DNA from: CAZDKK01 sp964506245
Lineage (GTDB): Bacteria; Eisenbacteria; RBG-16-71-46; CAIMUX01; WJJG01
Direction: 5' to 3'
Length of the DNA: 64,000 nucleotides
Assembly: GCA_964506245.1 (NCBI GenBank)
Contig: CAZDKK010000016.1
Span: 19,296-83,295, forward strand
A model generated the notes under the pieces. The model saw only the letters and a list, made by a program, of their open reading frames with translations. It did not search any database and was not told the DNA's origin. Of the stretch, positions 43,072 through 52,122 are shown piece by piece. Made by a program: the position numbers and the translations under genes. The first letter of the stretch is position 1; the number at the start of each line of letters is the position of its first letter.

Positions 43072-44640
43072 ATGGAATCTCATCTTCAAGAGGGAAGTCG
43101 GCAGCGGAGACGGACGCACCGCCGGCGACCAGTGCCCCCGATGCGAATCGTCCTCGGGATTGGGCTGTGCTTGACGATGGCGGGTGGGACGCTTTCCGGC
43201 GCTTCCGGCGCCCCCGCAGCGGCCCGGGAGTCGCTGCCCCCGCCCGTGTTCGATCCCCACTCGACCGAGATCTGCATGAACTCCCGGCTCTCGTACCACG
43301 GGGGCTGGAGCGCCACCGGCACGCAGCAGATGCTGGCGGATGTGCTCCACGCCACGGCCCAGGCCCCCGTGACGGGGGCGAGCCGCACGATCTATGCGGC
43401 CACCTCCGCCAACGTCTACATCTACGATCCCGCTGGTCATGAGCTGATCCTCCACAAGGCCGGCAACTGGAGGTCGGACAACACGGCCGCCTTCGAGGTG
43501 GGCATCGCCGCGGACCGCATAGTCGACGCGGGGGCAGCGATGCACCTGGGGCAGCTCGAATCGATCGCCATCTGGACGGGCACGGCGGGTCAGCTCGCGA
43601 GCTGCCCGCGGGCCAGCGCGGTGACCTACGCGAACAGCAACTGGAATCTGCCGGAGCCGGTCGACATCGTGACCAGCTATGGCATCCGCAGCGTGCCCGG
43701 GCTCACGAGCACGCTCGTCGCCATTTCCTCGGACGGGTCGCTGCCCAATCCGACCACTGACGGGGCCGTGCCCATGGACAGCGCCCTCGTGCAGATGGCC
43801 TACGGCACCACCTTCGGCTCGGAGGATCTGGAGCTGAGCGAAGTCTCACAGCTCCTGTGGGCCGCCTACGGCTGCAGCAACCACTACGCCTCGGGCGGCA
43901 AGGCGGGGCTGGTCTGCGCCTCCGCCGTGGCCAACTACTACCTCACGCGGCGGGTCTACACCGTGGGTCCGGATGCGGTGCACAGGTTTCACAACCGCCT
44001 GCCGCCGGGAACGGGCATGACGACGCGGGACCATCGGATCGAGCTCGTGCGGGCGGGTGATGCACGTCCGGCGCTGCGTCAGGCGGTGGCCGGGTTGCCG
44101 GATGCACCGCGCTACTTCGTCATCTGCGTGGGGCAGATCAGCGCGTGGTACGAGCTGGAGGCCGGCTTCGCCGCCGCGGGGGCCTTGCTCCAGGCTTCGT
44201 CCCTGGGCCTGCAGGGGTACATCACCGCGGGGCTCACGACCGAGCAGCGGGCCGCGATCCGCGCGGCCACGGGGATTCCCGCGGCGGATCTGCCCGTCGT
44301 GCTGGTATCCCTGGGACACCCGGCCGGCGGCGCCGGGGTCGAGCCGAGTGACCAGCCCCGCGGGGATCTGCACCTGACCCTCGGCACCCCGACCACCTTC
44401 GGCGAGGACGTGACGTTTCGCTTCGAGCTTCCGCGCGCGGCCGTCGTGGAGCTGTCGCTCTTCGATTGCCTGGGCCGGAGGGTGCGGACGCTCCTCGCGG
44501 CGGAGCAAGGAGCGGGGTCCCACAAGGTGGTGTGGGATTGCCGAGATGATCGCCGCCAGGGGGTTCCGTCGGGCACCTACTTCTGTCACCTGCAAGCGGG
44601 CGATTCAAAGGCGGGCGCGCGCGTCGTCGTCGTGCGATGA
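43072..44640 (+). CDS. Exported nitroreductase/SagB-like protein with FlgD tail
   Basis: The 522-residue protein has a hydrophobic export segment at about 25-47 (IVLGIGLCLTMAGGTL) after an Arg-rich N-terminus. Two nitroreductase-like halves follow: one at about 60-220, and a clearer one at about 258-425 with LSEVSQLLWAAYGCSNH, a Cys/Ala-rich helix, ISAWYELEAGFAAAGALLQASSLGL and VVLVSLGHPAGGAG. These resemble SagB/ThcOx-type FMN oxidoreductases. The end is an FlgD-like tail (ELSLFDCLGRRVRTLL, HKVVWDCRDDRRQG, GTYFCHL). FMN enzymes are normally cytoplasmic, so export is odd. The ArgArg-rich start could hint at Tat, but it lacks the canonical SRRxFLK. The ATG follows GGAGGG. The activity is unproven. 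Confidence 0.75.
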   Translation: MESHLQEGSRQRRRTHRRRPVPPMRIVLGIGLCLTMAGGTLSGASGAPAAARESLPPPVFDPHSTEICMNSRLSYHGGWSATGTQQMLADVLHATAQAPVTGASRTIYAATSANVYIYDPAGHELILHKAGNWRSDNTAAFEVGIAADRIVDAGAAMHLGQLESIAIWTGTAGQLASCPRASAVTYANSNWNLPEPVDIVTSYGIRSVPGLTSTLVAISSDGSLPNPTTDGAVPMDSALVQMAYGTTFGSEDLELSEVSQLLWAAYGCSNHYASGGKAGLVCASAVANYYLTRRVYTVGPDAVHRFHNRLPPGTGMTTRDHRIELVRAGDARPALRQAVAGLPDAPRYFVICVGQISAWYELEAGFAAAGALLQASSLGLQGYITAGLTTEQRAAIRAATGIPAADLPVVLVSLGHPAGGAGVEPSDQPRGDLHLTLGTPTTFGEDVTFRFELPRAAVVELSLFDCLGRRVRTLLAAEQGAGSHKVVWDCRDDRRQGVPSGTYFCHLQAGDSKAGARVVVVR

Positions 44641-44671
44641 GGCGGGCGTGCCGGTGCGCAGGAGGTCAGCC

Positions 44672-45988
44672 ATGAGAAACCGGAAAGATACGTGGCGGTT
44701 CATCCGCCCCGGGCTCGGCGTGAGCCTGATCGCGACCGCCTTGGTGGGTGGGGCCGCGGGCATCGTCCACGTTCCCGGGGACGCAGCGACGATCCAGGGG
44801 GGCATCGCGATCGCCGTGCCGCCGGACACGGTGGTGGTGGCGCCCGGCATCTACCCCGAGCACATCCAGCTCCGTTCGCGCGTCGACGTCTTCGGATCCG
44901 GCCCGGAGGTCACGATCATCGACGGGGGCGGCCAACCGATCGATGTCGTGCAGGCGGTGAGTGTCACCCAGGTGACCTTCCGCGGCTTCACCGTTCGGGG
45001 CGCAGTCTCGGGCGGCGGGATGCCCGGGGGGGCGGGGGTCTTCGTGAATCTACCCACCGCGCCCATCCGGATCGAGAACGTGCGCGCGAGGGCAAACGAT
45101 TTCGGCATCGTTGTGTTCAATGGCTATGGGCACACGGGTCCCGACATCACGGGGTGTGATATCACCGGGAACAACTTCTACGGCATCATGAATCCGGGCA
45201 ACGGGCTCATCAGCGGATCCGTGATCCACGAAAATGCGTGGGCGGGAATCTCGCAGTCGGGCAACTCCACGCGGCCCCAGATCGTGGGCAACACGATCTG
45301 GGGCAACCTCGGCGACGGGTTCAACTACTGGAACGATTTCGCCGCGACGGTGCGCAACAACATCTTCGCTGCCAATACCGGTTGCGGGATCAGGGAACGC
45401 GCCCCGGGCACCTTTGTCGATCCGATCGTCGAGTACAACCTCTTCTGGGACAATCTGGCCGGCAACTACTTCGACGTGCAGACGAGCACGTTCAGGAACA
45501 CTGCCTCCGAGATCAACGCCATGCCCAACGCGGAAGGCAACCTCGTCGATGACCCGCTCCTGTGCGATCCTCCGGATGACTTCCACCTGTGCGCCGACTC
45601 CCCGGCGATCGGGGCGGGCATGGGCGGAGCGGACATCGGAGCCCTGGGCGTCGGGTGCGGAGCTTGCGGCCCGCAGGCGGTGGGGGCGCCGGTCGATGAT
45701 CGGGTCGCGAGCCTGCGGCTCCACAGCGTCCCGAATCCCGCTCAGCCGGCGACGACGATGTCCTTCGCGCTCGAGACGCCGGCCCGGGTGACCCTGCGAA
45801 TTCACGACACCGCCGGGCGCCTGGTGCGTACGCTGCTGAATCGCGAGCTGCCGGCCGGCGAGCAGCGCATCGACTGGAACGGCCGGGACGACCATGGGGC
45901 GCTGGCGCCAGCCGGGACGTACATCCTGGACCTGCGGGCGGATGAGCTGCAGATCGCCGGCAAGATCGTGGTCCTGAGCAGCCGGTAG
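44672..45988 (+). CDS. Secreted beta-helix protein with FlgD-like tail
   Basis: The 438-residue protein has an N-terminal hydrophobic segment (about 14-30). Beta-helix rungs cover about 30-330 (DTVVVAPGIYPEHIQL; GCDITGNNFYGIM; GSVIHENAWAGI; IVGNTIWGNLGDGF; ATVRNNIFAANTG). The closing motif NLVDDPLLCDPPDDFHLCADSPAIGAG is common in this type. The FlgD-like tail covers about 365-438 (VTLRIHDTAGRLVRTLL, QRIDWNGRDDHGALAPAGTYI). It lies 31 nt downstream of the nitroreductase-fold gene behind GGAGG, so the two are probably cotranscribed. No enzymatic residues are recognised. Confidence 0.85.
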   Translation: MRNRKDTWRFIRPGLGVSLIATALVGGAAGIVHVPGDAATIQGGIAIAVPPDTVVVAPGIYPEHIQLRSRVDVFGSGPEVTIIDGGGQPIDVVQAVSVTQVTFRGFTVRGAVSGGGMPGGAGVFVNLPTAPIRIENVRARANDFGIVVFNGYGHTGPDITGCDITGNNFYGIMNPGNGLISGSVIHENAWAGISQSGNSTRPQIVGNTIWGNLGDGFNYWNDFAATVRNNIFAANTGCGIRERAPGTFVDPIVEYNLFWDNLAGNYFDVQTSTFRNTASEINAMPNAEGNLVDDPLLCDPPDDFHLCADSPAIGAGMGGADIGALGVGCGACGPQAVGAPVDDRVASLRLHSVPNPAQPATTMSFALETPARVTLRIHDTAGRLVRTLLNRELPAGEQRIDWNGRDDHGALAPAGTYILDLRADELQIAGKIVVLSSR

Positions 45989-46004
45989 CAGCCCCATGCC
46001 CCCC

Positions 46005-46034
46005 TAGACCCCCGCGCGGGCGCTCGGCTATGAT
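46005..46034 (+). promoter_or_regulatory. Sigma70-like promoter of the Rho-N gene
   Basis: TAGACC and TATGAT are separated by 18 nt. TATGAT matches five of six -10 positions and the -35 matches four. It lies 71 nt before the ATG. The context GCTATGATCGG is identical to the DinB promoter. Confidence 0.55.
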
Positions 46035-46105
46035 CGGGCCCTGTTTCGATCTCAGCCCGTGGGCCGCAGGCGGTCCCGGGAGACCTGGAGGAGGAGGCGA
46101 GGCGG

Positions 46106-46420
46106 ATGGACTACAACGAGCTTTCGAAGCTCACCGTCATCAAGCTCCGCGAGATGGCGCACCAGTACGAGGAGATCAAGGCCGCGGGCGGCATGCACAA
46201 GGAAGAGCTCATCGACATCCTGTGCGAGAAGATGGGCATCGAGAAGCCCCACCACGTCGTCAAGAAGGGCGTGGGACGCCGCAAGTTGAAGGCTGACATC
46301 CGCAGCCTCAAGAAGGCGCGCGACGAGGCCATCGCCGGCAAGGACCACAAGACGCTGAGGCGGATCCGCCGCAAGCTGCACATGAAGAAGCGGCGGCTGA
46401 CGCGCGTCACGCACATGTAG
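46106..46420 (+). CDS. Rho termination factor N-terminal-like small protein
   Basis: The 104-residue protein has a Rho-N/SAP-like helix-extended-helix at about 4-48 (LSKLTVIKLREMAHQYEEIKAAGGMHKEELIDIL). A very basic C-terminal half follows (about 55-100: KKGVGRRKLKADIRSLKKA, RRIRRKLHMKKRRL). That layout is common in small nucleic-acid-binding proteins that carry the Rho-N domain alone. It would be expected to bind RNA or DNA in the cytoplasm. The ATG is preceded by GGAGGAGG, and a sigma70-like promoter lies 71 nt upstream. A terminator hairpin begins 10 nt after the stop. Confidence 0.85.
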   Translation: MDYNELSKLTVIKLREMAHQYEEIKAAGGMHKEELIDILCEKMGIEKPHHVVKKGVGRRKLKADIRSLKKARDEAIAGKDHKTLRRIRRKLHMKKRRLTRVTHM

Positions 46421-46430
46421 CCGCGGGCCG

Positions 46431-46448
46431 GGCCGGGCTTGCCCGGCC
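46431..46448. terminator. GC hairpin between convergent genes
   Basis: GGCCGGG pairs with CCCGGCC around CTTG. It sits in the 36-nt gap between the Rho-N gene and the convergent HDOD gene. No U-tract follows on the plus strand. Confidence 0.5.
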
Positions 46449-46456
46449 TCGCCCGA

Positions 46457-47803
46457 TCAGGCGGCCCGCCGGTCCCCTGGCCGCCGCCAGGCTTCGGCTG
46501 CCAGCGCGGACAGGATTTCGTGGATGGAGCAGCGCTGCAGCGCCGGAAGCGCGCGGTACACACGGTGGTACGTGTGCCGCCGATCGCGCTTCAAGTACCC
46601 CTTGTCCTCCAGCCGCTCGATCAGATCCTCCAGGGTCGCGCTCGGCAGGCCCGTGTGTGCCTGTGCATCCGGCAGGCTGAAGCGCGACACGGCCCGCGCG
46701 AAGCCGATGAGCTTCTCGTACGCGCGGTAGTCTGGGCTGGCCGGTTGGGGCAGGTCGGCGATCGGATCGACGGCCGGGCTGGTGTTCACGCGGACGACCT
46801 CGATGCCGGCCGGCAGCTCCCCCGTCGGCATCGCACCGATCGCATCGCCCGCGCGTACGACGGCCTCCTGGGCCAGCTTCTGGAGCTGATCGACCGGAAT
46901 GCCGGCCAGCAACGCGAGTTGATCGAGACTGCGGTAACTCGCAGGCGGCGTGCCGAAGCCATCGCCCAGGCTCAAGGTGTGCGCCACGAGGTCGGCGAGG
47001 ATCACCGTGGCGGTGAGATGCCGCGGGTCGCGGCCGTGGTGCTCGAGGATCTGTTCGTCGTGATGGTGTTCGACGGTGAAGAGCACTTCCTCGGGCAGGC
47101 AATGCGCGCGCATCAGCTCGGCCGCGGTCTTGACGTGGTGGAGCAGGAACGGCTGGCTGGTGCGGAAGCACTCCTCCTCCGCTTCGCGCGCGGTCTGGCC
47201 ACGCTGGCGGCACCAGGCGACGATGGTCGCGTAGTCCTCGGGGAGCGTCTTGAGCAGGACGATCTTGCCGAAATCGTGGAGCAACCCCGCCAGGTACGCG
47301 TCCTCGGCGAAGGGACGACTCACCCGGCTGCCCAGCGACCAGCTGATCTCGGCCACGACGAGCACGTGGGCGATGATCCGCTGGCCGATCTCACCGCAAT
47401 CCCCGGCGAGCTGGCAGACCCCCTGCGTGTAGGCCAGGTTGCGCACCGCGTAGAGCCCGATGCGCAGAACGGCGGTAGGAAGGTTGGTGATGCCCGCGCC
47501 TTGCTCGCCGATGTGATCCTCATAGGTCAAGTAGACCGGGCTGTTGGCGGCCTTGAGGACGCGCTCGGCAAGGTCGGGGTCCTGTTCAACGGCGCGAGCG
47601 ATCGTAAACTTCGTGCCGCGCTCGTCGCGCAGGGCGGAAAGCACGCGAAAGAGTGGCCCTGGGAGCGAGCAGGCAGCCTGCACCTCGCTGATGTCCTGGA
47701 TCGCGGGTCGGGCCCCAGAGGGATACCCCCGCCCGGGGTTGCCGCCGTTGGCCGAGGGATCGAACGGCAGCTCGCTGCCGCGGCGCGATGCGTCGGAGTT
47801 CAT
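46457..47803 (-). CDS. HDOD domain signalling protein with C-terminal DNA-binding-like region
   Basis: The 448-residue soluble protein has a disordered start (1-40) and an HDOD domain (about 45-260). HDOD motifs are ILKAANSPVY-like VLKAANSPVYLT, LLHDFGKIVLL, LLHHVKTAAELM and VEHHHDEQILE. The remaining 190 residues are mainly helical and end in a winged-helix-like segment (GLPSATLEDLIERLEDKGYLKRD). That could bind DNA or protein. The HD pair and further His residues are retained, so metal binding is possible. ATG 47803 follows GGAGAGG. It is the second HDOD gene of the window and is not related closely to the first outside that domain. Confidence 0.85.
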   Translation of the reverse strand: MNSDASRRGSELPFDPSANGGNPGRGYPSGARPAIQDISEVQAACSLPGPLFRVLSALRDERGTKFTIARAVEQDPDLAERVLKAANSPVYLTYEDHIGEQGAGITNLPTAVLRIGLYAVRNLAYTQGVCQLAGDCGEIGQRIIAHVLVVAEISWSLGSRVSRPFAEDAYLAGLLHDFGKIVLLKTLPEDYATIVAWCRQRGQTAREAEEECFRTSQPFLLHHVKTAAELMRAHCLPEEVLFTVEHHHDEQILEHHGRDPRHLTATVILADLVAHTLSLGDGFGTPPASYRSLDQLALLAGIPVDQLQKLAQEAVVRAGDAIGAMPTGELPAGIEVVRVNTSPAVDPIADLPQPASPDYRAYEKLIGFARAVSRFSLPDAQAHTGLPSATLEDLIERLEDKGYLKRDRRHTYHRVYRALPALQRCSIHEILSALAAEAWRRPGDRRAA

Positions 47804-48094
47804 GGCAAGTCCTCTCCTGGTGAGGGTCAGCCTTCCCCCGTAAACGTCGGACCACGGGGCCGCGGCCTTGAGGCGTAGTTGACCAGCGGCTCGCCCGGCC
47901 GGGACGGCGATAACCGGTTCGTTCGCCTGCAGATGGGGCTGGGAACCGGGGTCCTGACGGTGGCCAGAGGGGGGCCGGGGGTGATAGGCTCGGGCCTCCG
48001 GCAACCGCGGGGCGGGGCCTCCGGGTCGCGGCGGTCCACCCTTCAGGAGGTGAGGCCGGGGCGGCCCCGGGGCCCGCGAGGGAGGGGAGGAAGT

Positions 48095-49555
48095 GTGAGA
48101 CCCAAGCTGCGATTCCTGGATGATGAGCTGATCACCCGCATTTTGGGCGAGGCCCGCGAGGTCCTGGCCCAGCTCGGGTGTGAGATCCAGAACGAGCGCG
48201 CGCGAGCGCTGCTGGCCGATCACGGGGCCCAGATCGATCCGGCCACGCGCCGGGTGCGGTTCCCCGGCCAGCTCATCGACCGGGCGATCCAGGCCGCGCC
48301 GCGCTCGTTCAAGCTATACGACGCGCTCGGCGGCGAGACGCACGATTTCAGGGATGACAACGTCTACTTCACGCCCGGGTCGTGCGGCATCACGGTGTTG
48401 GACTACGCCACGGGTCGGATGCGCCCGCCCCACACCGTCGACTACGTGCGCTATGCCAAGCTGGTCAGCCGGCTGGAGCAGATCCCGGCGCAGAGCACCG
48501 CCTTCATCGCCAAGGACGTGCCCGAGCCCATCCAGGACAGCTACCGGCTCTATCTCAGCCTGCTCTACTGCGAGAAACCGGTCGTCACCGGCGCTTTCAC
48601 GATCCCCTCCTTCGATGTGATGAAGGCCCTACAAGTCGCGGTGCGCGGGAGTGAGGCTGAACTCCGCGCCAAGCCGCTCACGATCTTCTCGGTCTGTCCC
48701 ACCGCGCCGCTCAAGTGGAGCGAGGTCACATCGCAGAACCTGCTCGACTGCGCTCGGGCTGGAGTCCCGGTCGAGTACATCTCGATGCCGCTCTCGGGCT
48801 TCATCGGCCCGGTCACGCTGGTGGGCTCCCTGGTGCAGCACACCGCCGAGACCCTGAGCGGCCTGGTCATGAGCCAGCTTGCACAGCCGGGTTGTCCGGT
48901 GCTGTACGGTGGCTCGCCCGCCGCGTTCGACATTCGCTACGAGACGACACCCATGGGCGCGGCCGAGACGATGATGATCGACTGCGCCTACAGCGAGATC
49001 GGCAAGCATCTCGGGCTGCCGACGCAGGCCTACATCTCCCTGAGTGACGCCAAGCAGCTCGACGCGCAGGCCGGGCTCGAGTCGTCGATGGGCGCGACGC
49101 TGGCGGTGCTGTCCGGCATCAACAGCGTTTCGGGACCGGGCATGCTCGACTTCGAGAGCTGCATCAGTCTGGAGAAACTGGTGCTGGACAACGAGATCGT
49201 GGGCATGGCGCAGAGGCTGGGACGGGGGATCACGCCGCGCGAGGATTTCCCCGCGCTGCCGCGCTTCGAGGAGATGCTGGCGGAAGGGCATCTGCTGATC
49301 TCGAAGCACACGCGCAAGCACCTCAAGGCCGAGCACTACTTTCCGGGACCGGTGATCGAGCGCGCCAACCGGGCGCGCTGGGAGGCGGAGGGTAGCCGCA
49401 CCCTCGGCGAGCGCGCGCACGCCGAGGTCGAGCGGTTGATCGGTGCCCATGAGACCCCGCGTCTGGCAGCCGCGGCGACCGCGGCGATCGAGGAGATCAT
49501 GGTCCGCGAGGCGCGCCGCCACGGGTTGGAGCACTTGCCGGCGCGGGAACCATGA
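48095..49555 (+). CDS. MttB-family corrinoid methyltransferase, non-pyrrolysine type
   Basis: The 486-residue TIM-barrel protein belongs to the trimethylamine:corrinoid methyltransferase superfamily (KLRFLDDELITRILGEAREVL; FTPGSCGITVLD; CPTAPLKWSE; MPLSGFIGPVTLVGSLVQH; GINSVSGPGMLDFE). No UAG interrupts the frame, so it is a pyrrolysine-free member like glycine betaine or related quaternary-amine demethylases (MtgB-like). It would transfer a substrate methyl group to a corrinoid protein. GTG 48095 has GGAGGGGAGG immediately upstream. Its stop overlaps the start of the MetH-activation-like gene (ATGA). The corrinoid carrier and homocysteine methyltransferase lie 4-6 kb downstream. The exact substrate is unknown. 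Confidence 0.88.
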   Translation: MRPKLRFLDDELITRILGEAREVLAQLGCEIQNERARALLADHGAQIDPATRRVRFPGQLIDRAIQAAPRSFKLYDALGGETHDFRDDNVYFTPGSCGITVLDYATGRMRPPHTVDYVRYAKLVSRLEQIPAQSTAFIAKDVPEPIQDSYRLYLSLLYCEKPVVTGAFTIPSFDVMKALQVAVRGSEAELRAKPLTIFSVCPTAPLKWSEVTSQNLLDCARAGVPVEYISMPLSGFIGPVTLVGSLVQHTAETLSGLVMSQLAQPGCPVLYGGSPAAFDIRYETTPMGAAETMMIDCAYSEIGKHLGLPTQAYISLSDAKQLDAQAGLESSMGATLAVLSGINSVSGPGMLDFESCISLEKLVLDNEIVGMAQRLGRGITPREDFPALPRFEEMLAEGHLLISKHTRKHLKAEHYFPGPVIERANRARWEAEGSRTLGERAHAEVERLIGAHETPRLAAAATAAIEEIMVREARRHGLEHLPAREP

Positions 49556-50268
49556 GCGAAGTCGTACGGATTGCCGCGGGTGAGATTCGGCCCGGTGCGG
49601 AGGACGTGCTCCGGGCGCTCGGCCGCCCACCCGGCGCGGTGCCGGACGAGCGGCTCACGCGGCTGCTAGCCGCGGCGGCCGCCGTCTTCGAAGGCCTGGC
49701 GCGCCCGGCGGGCTTGTGGCACGAGGTGACGCGCGAGGCCTTCGCCGCGATCTACCAGGGCGATGGCGAGAATGCGTCCGCCACCCCGCTCGAGCAGATC
49801 TACCCGCGCGCGGAGCGGCTCGCGCTCTTCGCGGCCACCGTGGGCGAGGCGGTGAGCGTGCGCATCGGGGAGCTGTTCCAGGCGGGGGAATACCCCCTTG
49901 GCGCGGTCTTGGATGCGACCGCATCGGAGGGGGTGGAGCGCGCGGCCGACGTCGTGCAGGAGCGGTGGGCCGTGGTGTTGACCGCAGGCTCGCAGGGGGC
50001 GACGGGGCGGGGACCGCGGCTCCTGCGCTACAGCCCGGGCTATTGCGGCTGGAACGTCAGCGGGCAGCGGGCCCTCTTTCGTGCGCTTCTGCCGGAGCAG
50101 ATAGGGATCGCACTCAACGCGGGTTGCCTGATGACCCCGCTCAAGTCGGTGAGCGGCGTGATCATCGGCGGCCCGGCCGAGATCCACAGCTTCGTGAACG
50201 ACTACCCGTTCTGCCTGCGGTGCCGCGAGTGGACGTGTCGGGAGCGGTTGCGCCGGCTGATGCCGTAG
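49552..50268 (+). CDS. Stand-alone MetH activation-domain-like protein
   Basis: The 238-residue protein resembles the C-terminal reductive-activation domain of cobalamin methionine synthase. Hallmarks are VGEAVSVRIGELF, the SAM-binding-like RYSPGYCGWNVSGQRALF and the NAGCLMTPLKSVSGVIIGG block. A Cys cluster follows at the end (Cys221-x2-Cys224-x4-Cys229: FCLRCREWTCRER), which might bind metal. In MetH this module reactivates oxidised cob(II)alamin with SAM and flavodoxin. As a separate gene overlapping mttB-like by four bases (ATGA), it probably serves the corrinoid carrier encoded downstream. Confidence 0.85.
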   Translation: MSEVVRIAAGEIRPGAEDVLRALGRPPGAVPDERLTRLLAAAAAVFEGLARPAGLWHEVTREAFAAIYQGDGENASATPLEQIYPRAERLALFAATVGEAVSVRIGELFQAGEYPLGAVLDATASEGVERAADVVQERWAVVLTAGSQGATGRGPRLLRYSPGYCGWNVSGQRALFRALLPEQIGIALNAGCLMTPLKSVSGVIIGGPAEIHSFVNDYPFCLRCREWTCRERLRRLMP

Positions 50269-50307
50269 GGATGGTCCCGGGGCGCTCGAAACCGAGCAGG
50301 AGGAAGC

Positions 50308-50772
50308 GTGACGCACGAGATGAAGATGGCGCAGCGCGCGGCGTTCGTGGTCGTGGGGATGCGACTGCGGGGTACGCCGGAGACGATCCCCAAGGACGTT
50401 CCCCCCCTGTGGATGCGATTGATGCGGCGCGCGGGCGAGATCCGGCACGTGGTCAACCCGCACGAGGCCTATGGGGTCGTCGGCAACCACGACGCGGCCA
50501 CCCGCGAATTCGACTACCTCGCAGGTTTTGAAGTGGCCGACGCCTCCGAAATCCCGCAGGGCATGGTCAGCTGGCGCATCCCGGCCCAGACCTACGCTGT
50601 CTTCCCGTGCACCCTGACGACGCTGATGGAGACGTACAGCTATATCTACCACACGTGGCTGCCGCAGTCGCAGCGCCAGCGGGGCGACGGACCGGAGTTC
50701 GAGTTGTACGGGGAGGAGTTCATTCCCGGCGATCCGAGCTCGCGCATGTACGCGTACGTGCCTGTGAAGTGA
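50308..50772 (+). CDS. GyrI-like effector-binding domain protein
   Basis: The 154-residue protein has the AraC effector-binding/GyrI-like fold (RAAFVVVGMRLRGT; YGVVGNHDAATREFDYLAGFEV; MVSWRIPAQTYAVFPCTLTTL; EFELYGEEF at the end). No DNA-binding domain is attached. Stand-alone GyrI-like proteins bind hydrophobic ligands or act as small-molecule sensors. Some hydrolyse cyclopropanoid compounds. GTG 50308 has a strong AGGAGGA upstream. It lies 39 nt after the MetH-activation-like gene and may be cotranscribed. Confidence 0.8.
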   Translation: MTHEMKMAQRAAFVVVGMRLRGTPETIPKDVPPLWMRLMRRAGEIRHVVNPHEAYGVVGNHDAATREFDYLAGFEVADASEIPQGMVSWRIPAQTYAVFPCTLTTLMETYSYIYHTWLPQSQRQRGDGPEFELYGEEFIPGDPSSRMYAYVPVK

Positions 50773-50807
50773 GAAGGCTGAGCGGATGAGGGCACCCAGC
50801 TGCAGGG

Positions 50808-52079
50808 ATGATAACCGTAGTTGACATCCGGGACCGTCTTGGTTCTCCCGAGCTGCGCGACCTGGTGGAGCAGCTCGAGTACCCGCCCGAGATCCGGGCG
50901 CGGAAGACGGGGGAGATCATCAAAGAGTACCAAGAACACCCGGACCAGCTCATCCTCGGGGCGGAAGCGAACGGCGAGCTGGTCGGATTCATCGGCCTGC
51001 GCCGCGGGCCTCCGAGCGCAGCCGTGATCCGCCACCTCGCGGTGAGGCGCGATCATCGGGGGGAGGGTGTCGCTCGGCAGGCGATCCGGCGGATCTGCGA
51101 GATCTACCAGTTCAGGGAAGTGTCCGCGGAGACCGACCGGGATGCGGTGGGGTTCTATCGCAGGGTGGGATTCGCGGTGGAGAGCTTGGGGGAGAAGTAC
51201 CCGGGGACAGAACGGTTCCTCTGCAGACTGGCCCCAGGAGGAGGCAACGTCGGCCCGGACGATCACAGCGGACTGGAGCCCAGGCCCAACCTCTACCGAA
51301 CCGACCTCGCCTACATCCATGACGCCGGCTTCGGCGATGTCGCCAGGAACGGGGCCGCGTTGCTGGTGGAGCGGCTGGGGCGTGACGGAATTCGGGATGG
51401 AACCGTGGTCGATCTGGGATGCGGCAGCGGCATCGGGGCCCGTCTGCTCTGCGACGCCGGCTTCGACGTGGTCGGCATCGATGCATCCGAGGCGATGATC
51501 CGGATGGCCCGCACGCGCGTCCCGGAGGCCGAGCTGCGGGTTGGCTCCTGGGTGACCGCCGAGATTCCCCCGTGCGTCGCGGTCACGGCGATCGGAGAGG
51601 TGCTCGGGTACATCGGCGGCGATCACCCCCCGGCGCAGGTTTCCCTCCGCCCGTGCGATCATGTGCGAAGCAGTGCCGCGCGCGCGGGGCTGTGGGCGCG
51701 GATCCACGCGGCGCTCGCACCGGGGGGACTGCTCCTGTTCGACCTGGCCGGGCCGGGCCGCGCCCCCACGAGCAGCCCGCAGCGCACGTTCACGGAGGGC
51801 CCCGATTGGACCGTTCTCGTGGAGGCAGAGGCGGATGCCGCCAGGAGCCTCCTGACGCGGCGCATCACGACGTTCCGGAAAGTGGGGGAGCTGTACCGGC
51901 GCGACCACGAGGTCCATCGACTCGAGCTGATCGATCCCGCCGATGTGGGGATGCAGCTGCTGGGCGCCGGCTTATCTGTCCAGATGATGGACGGCTACGG
52001 CGCGCACGCCGCGCTGCCGGGACTGGCCGTCTTCATGGCCACGAAGGTCCCGGATCGGTCGGCTCCGCGAACCCGATGA
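50808..52079 (+). CDS. GNAT acetyltransferase-SAM methyltransferase fusion
   Basis: The 423-residue protein has two domains. Residues about 1-145 form a GNAT fold with acetyl-CoA loop region VIRHLAVRRDHRGEGVARQAI and DAVGFYRRVGF. After a linker (about 145-160) residues 160-415 form a Rossmann methyltransferase with motif I VVDLGCGSGIGARLL and the following acidic strand VVGIDASEAMI. Each domain is complete, so the protein should have N-acetyltransferase and methyltransferase activities on unknown substrates. The ribosome-binding site is weak (AGGG). The fusion is uncommon to my knowledge. Confidence 0.8.
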   Translation: MITVVDIRDRLGSPELRDLVEQLEYPPEIRARKTGEIIKEYQEHPDQLILGAEANGELVGFIGLRRGPPSAAVIRHLAVRRDHRGEGVARQAIRRICEIYQFREVSAETDRDAVGFYRRVGFAVESLGEKYPGTERFLCRLAPGGGNVGPDDHSGLEPRPNLYRTDLAYIHDAGFGDVARNGAALLVERLGRDGIRDGTVVDLGCGSGIGARLLCDAGFDVVGIDASEAMIRMARTRVPEAELRVGSWVTAEIPPCVAVTAIGEVLGYIGGDHPPAQVSLRPCDHVRSSAARAGLWARIHAALAPGGLLLFDLAGPGRAPTSSPQRTFTEGPDWTVLVEAEADAARSLLTRRITTFRKVGELYRRDHEVHRLELIDPADVGMQLLGAGLSVQMMDGYGAHAALPGLAVFMATKVPDRSAPRTR

Positions 52080-52122
52080 CAGACGCGCCGGGCCCCGGCG
52101 CGCGGCCACCGGCAGCAGGAAG

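Noticed and set aside
48095..49555. Pyrrolysine-type MttB
   Set aside because: The frame is uninterrupted by TAG, so this is a pyrrolysine-free member of the family.
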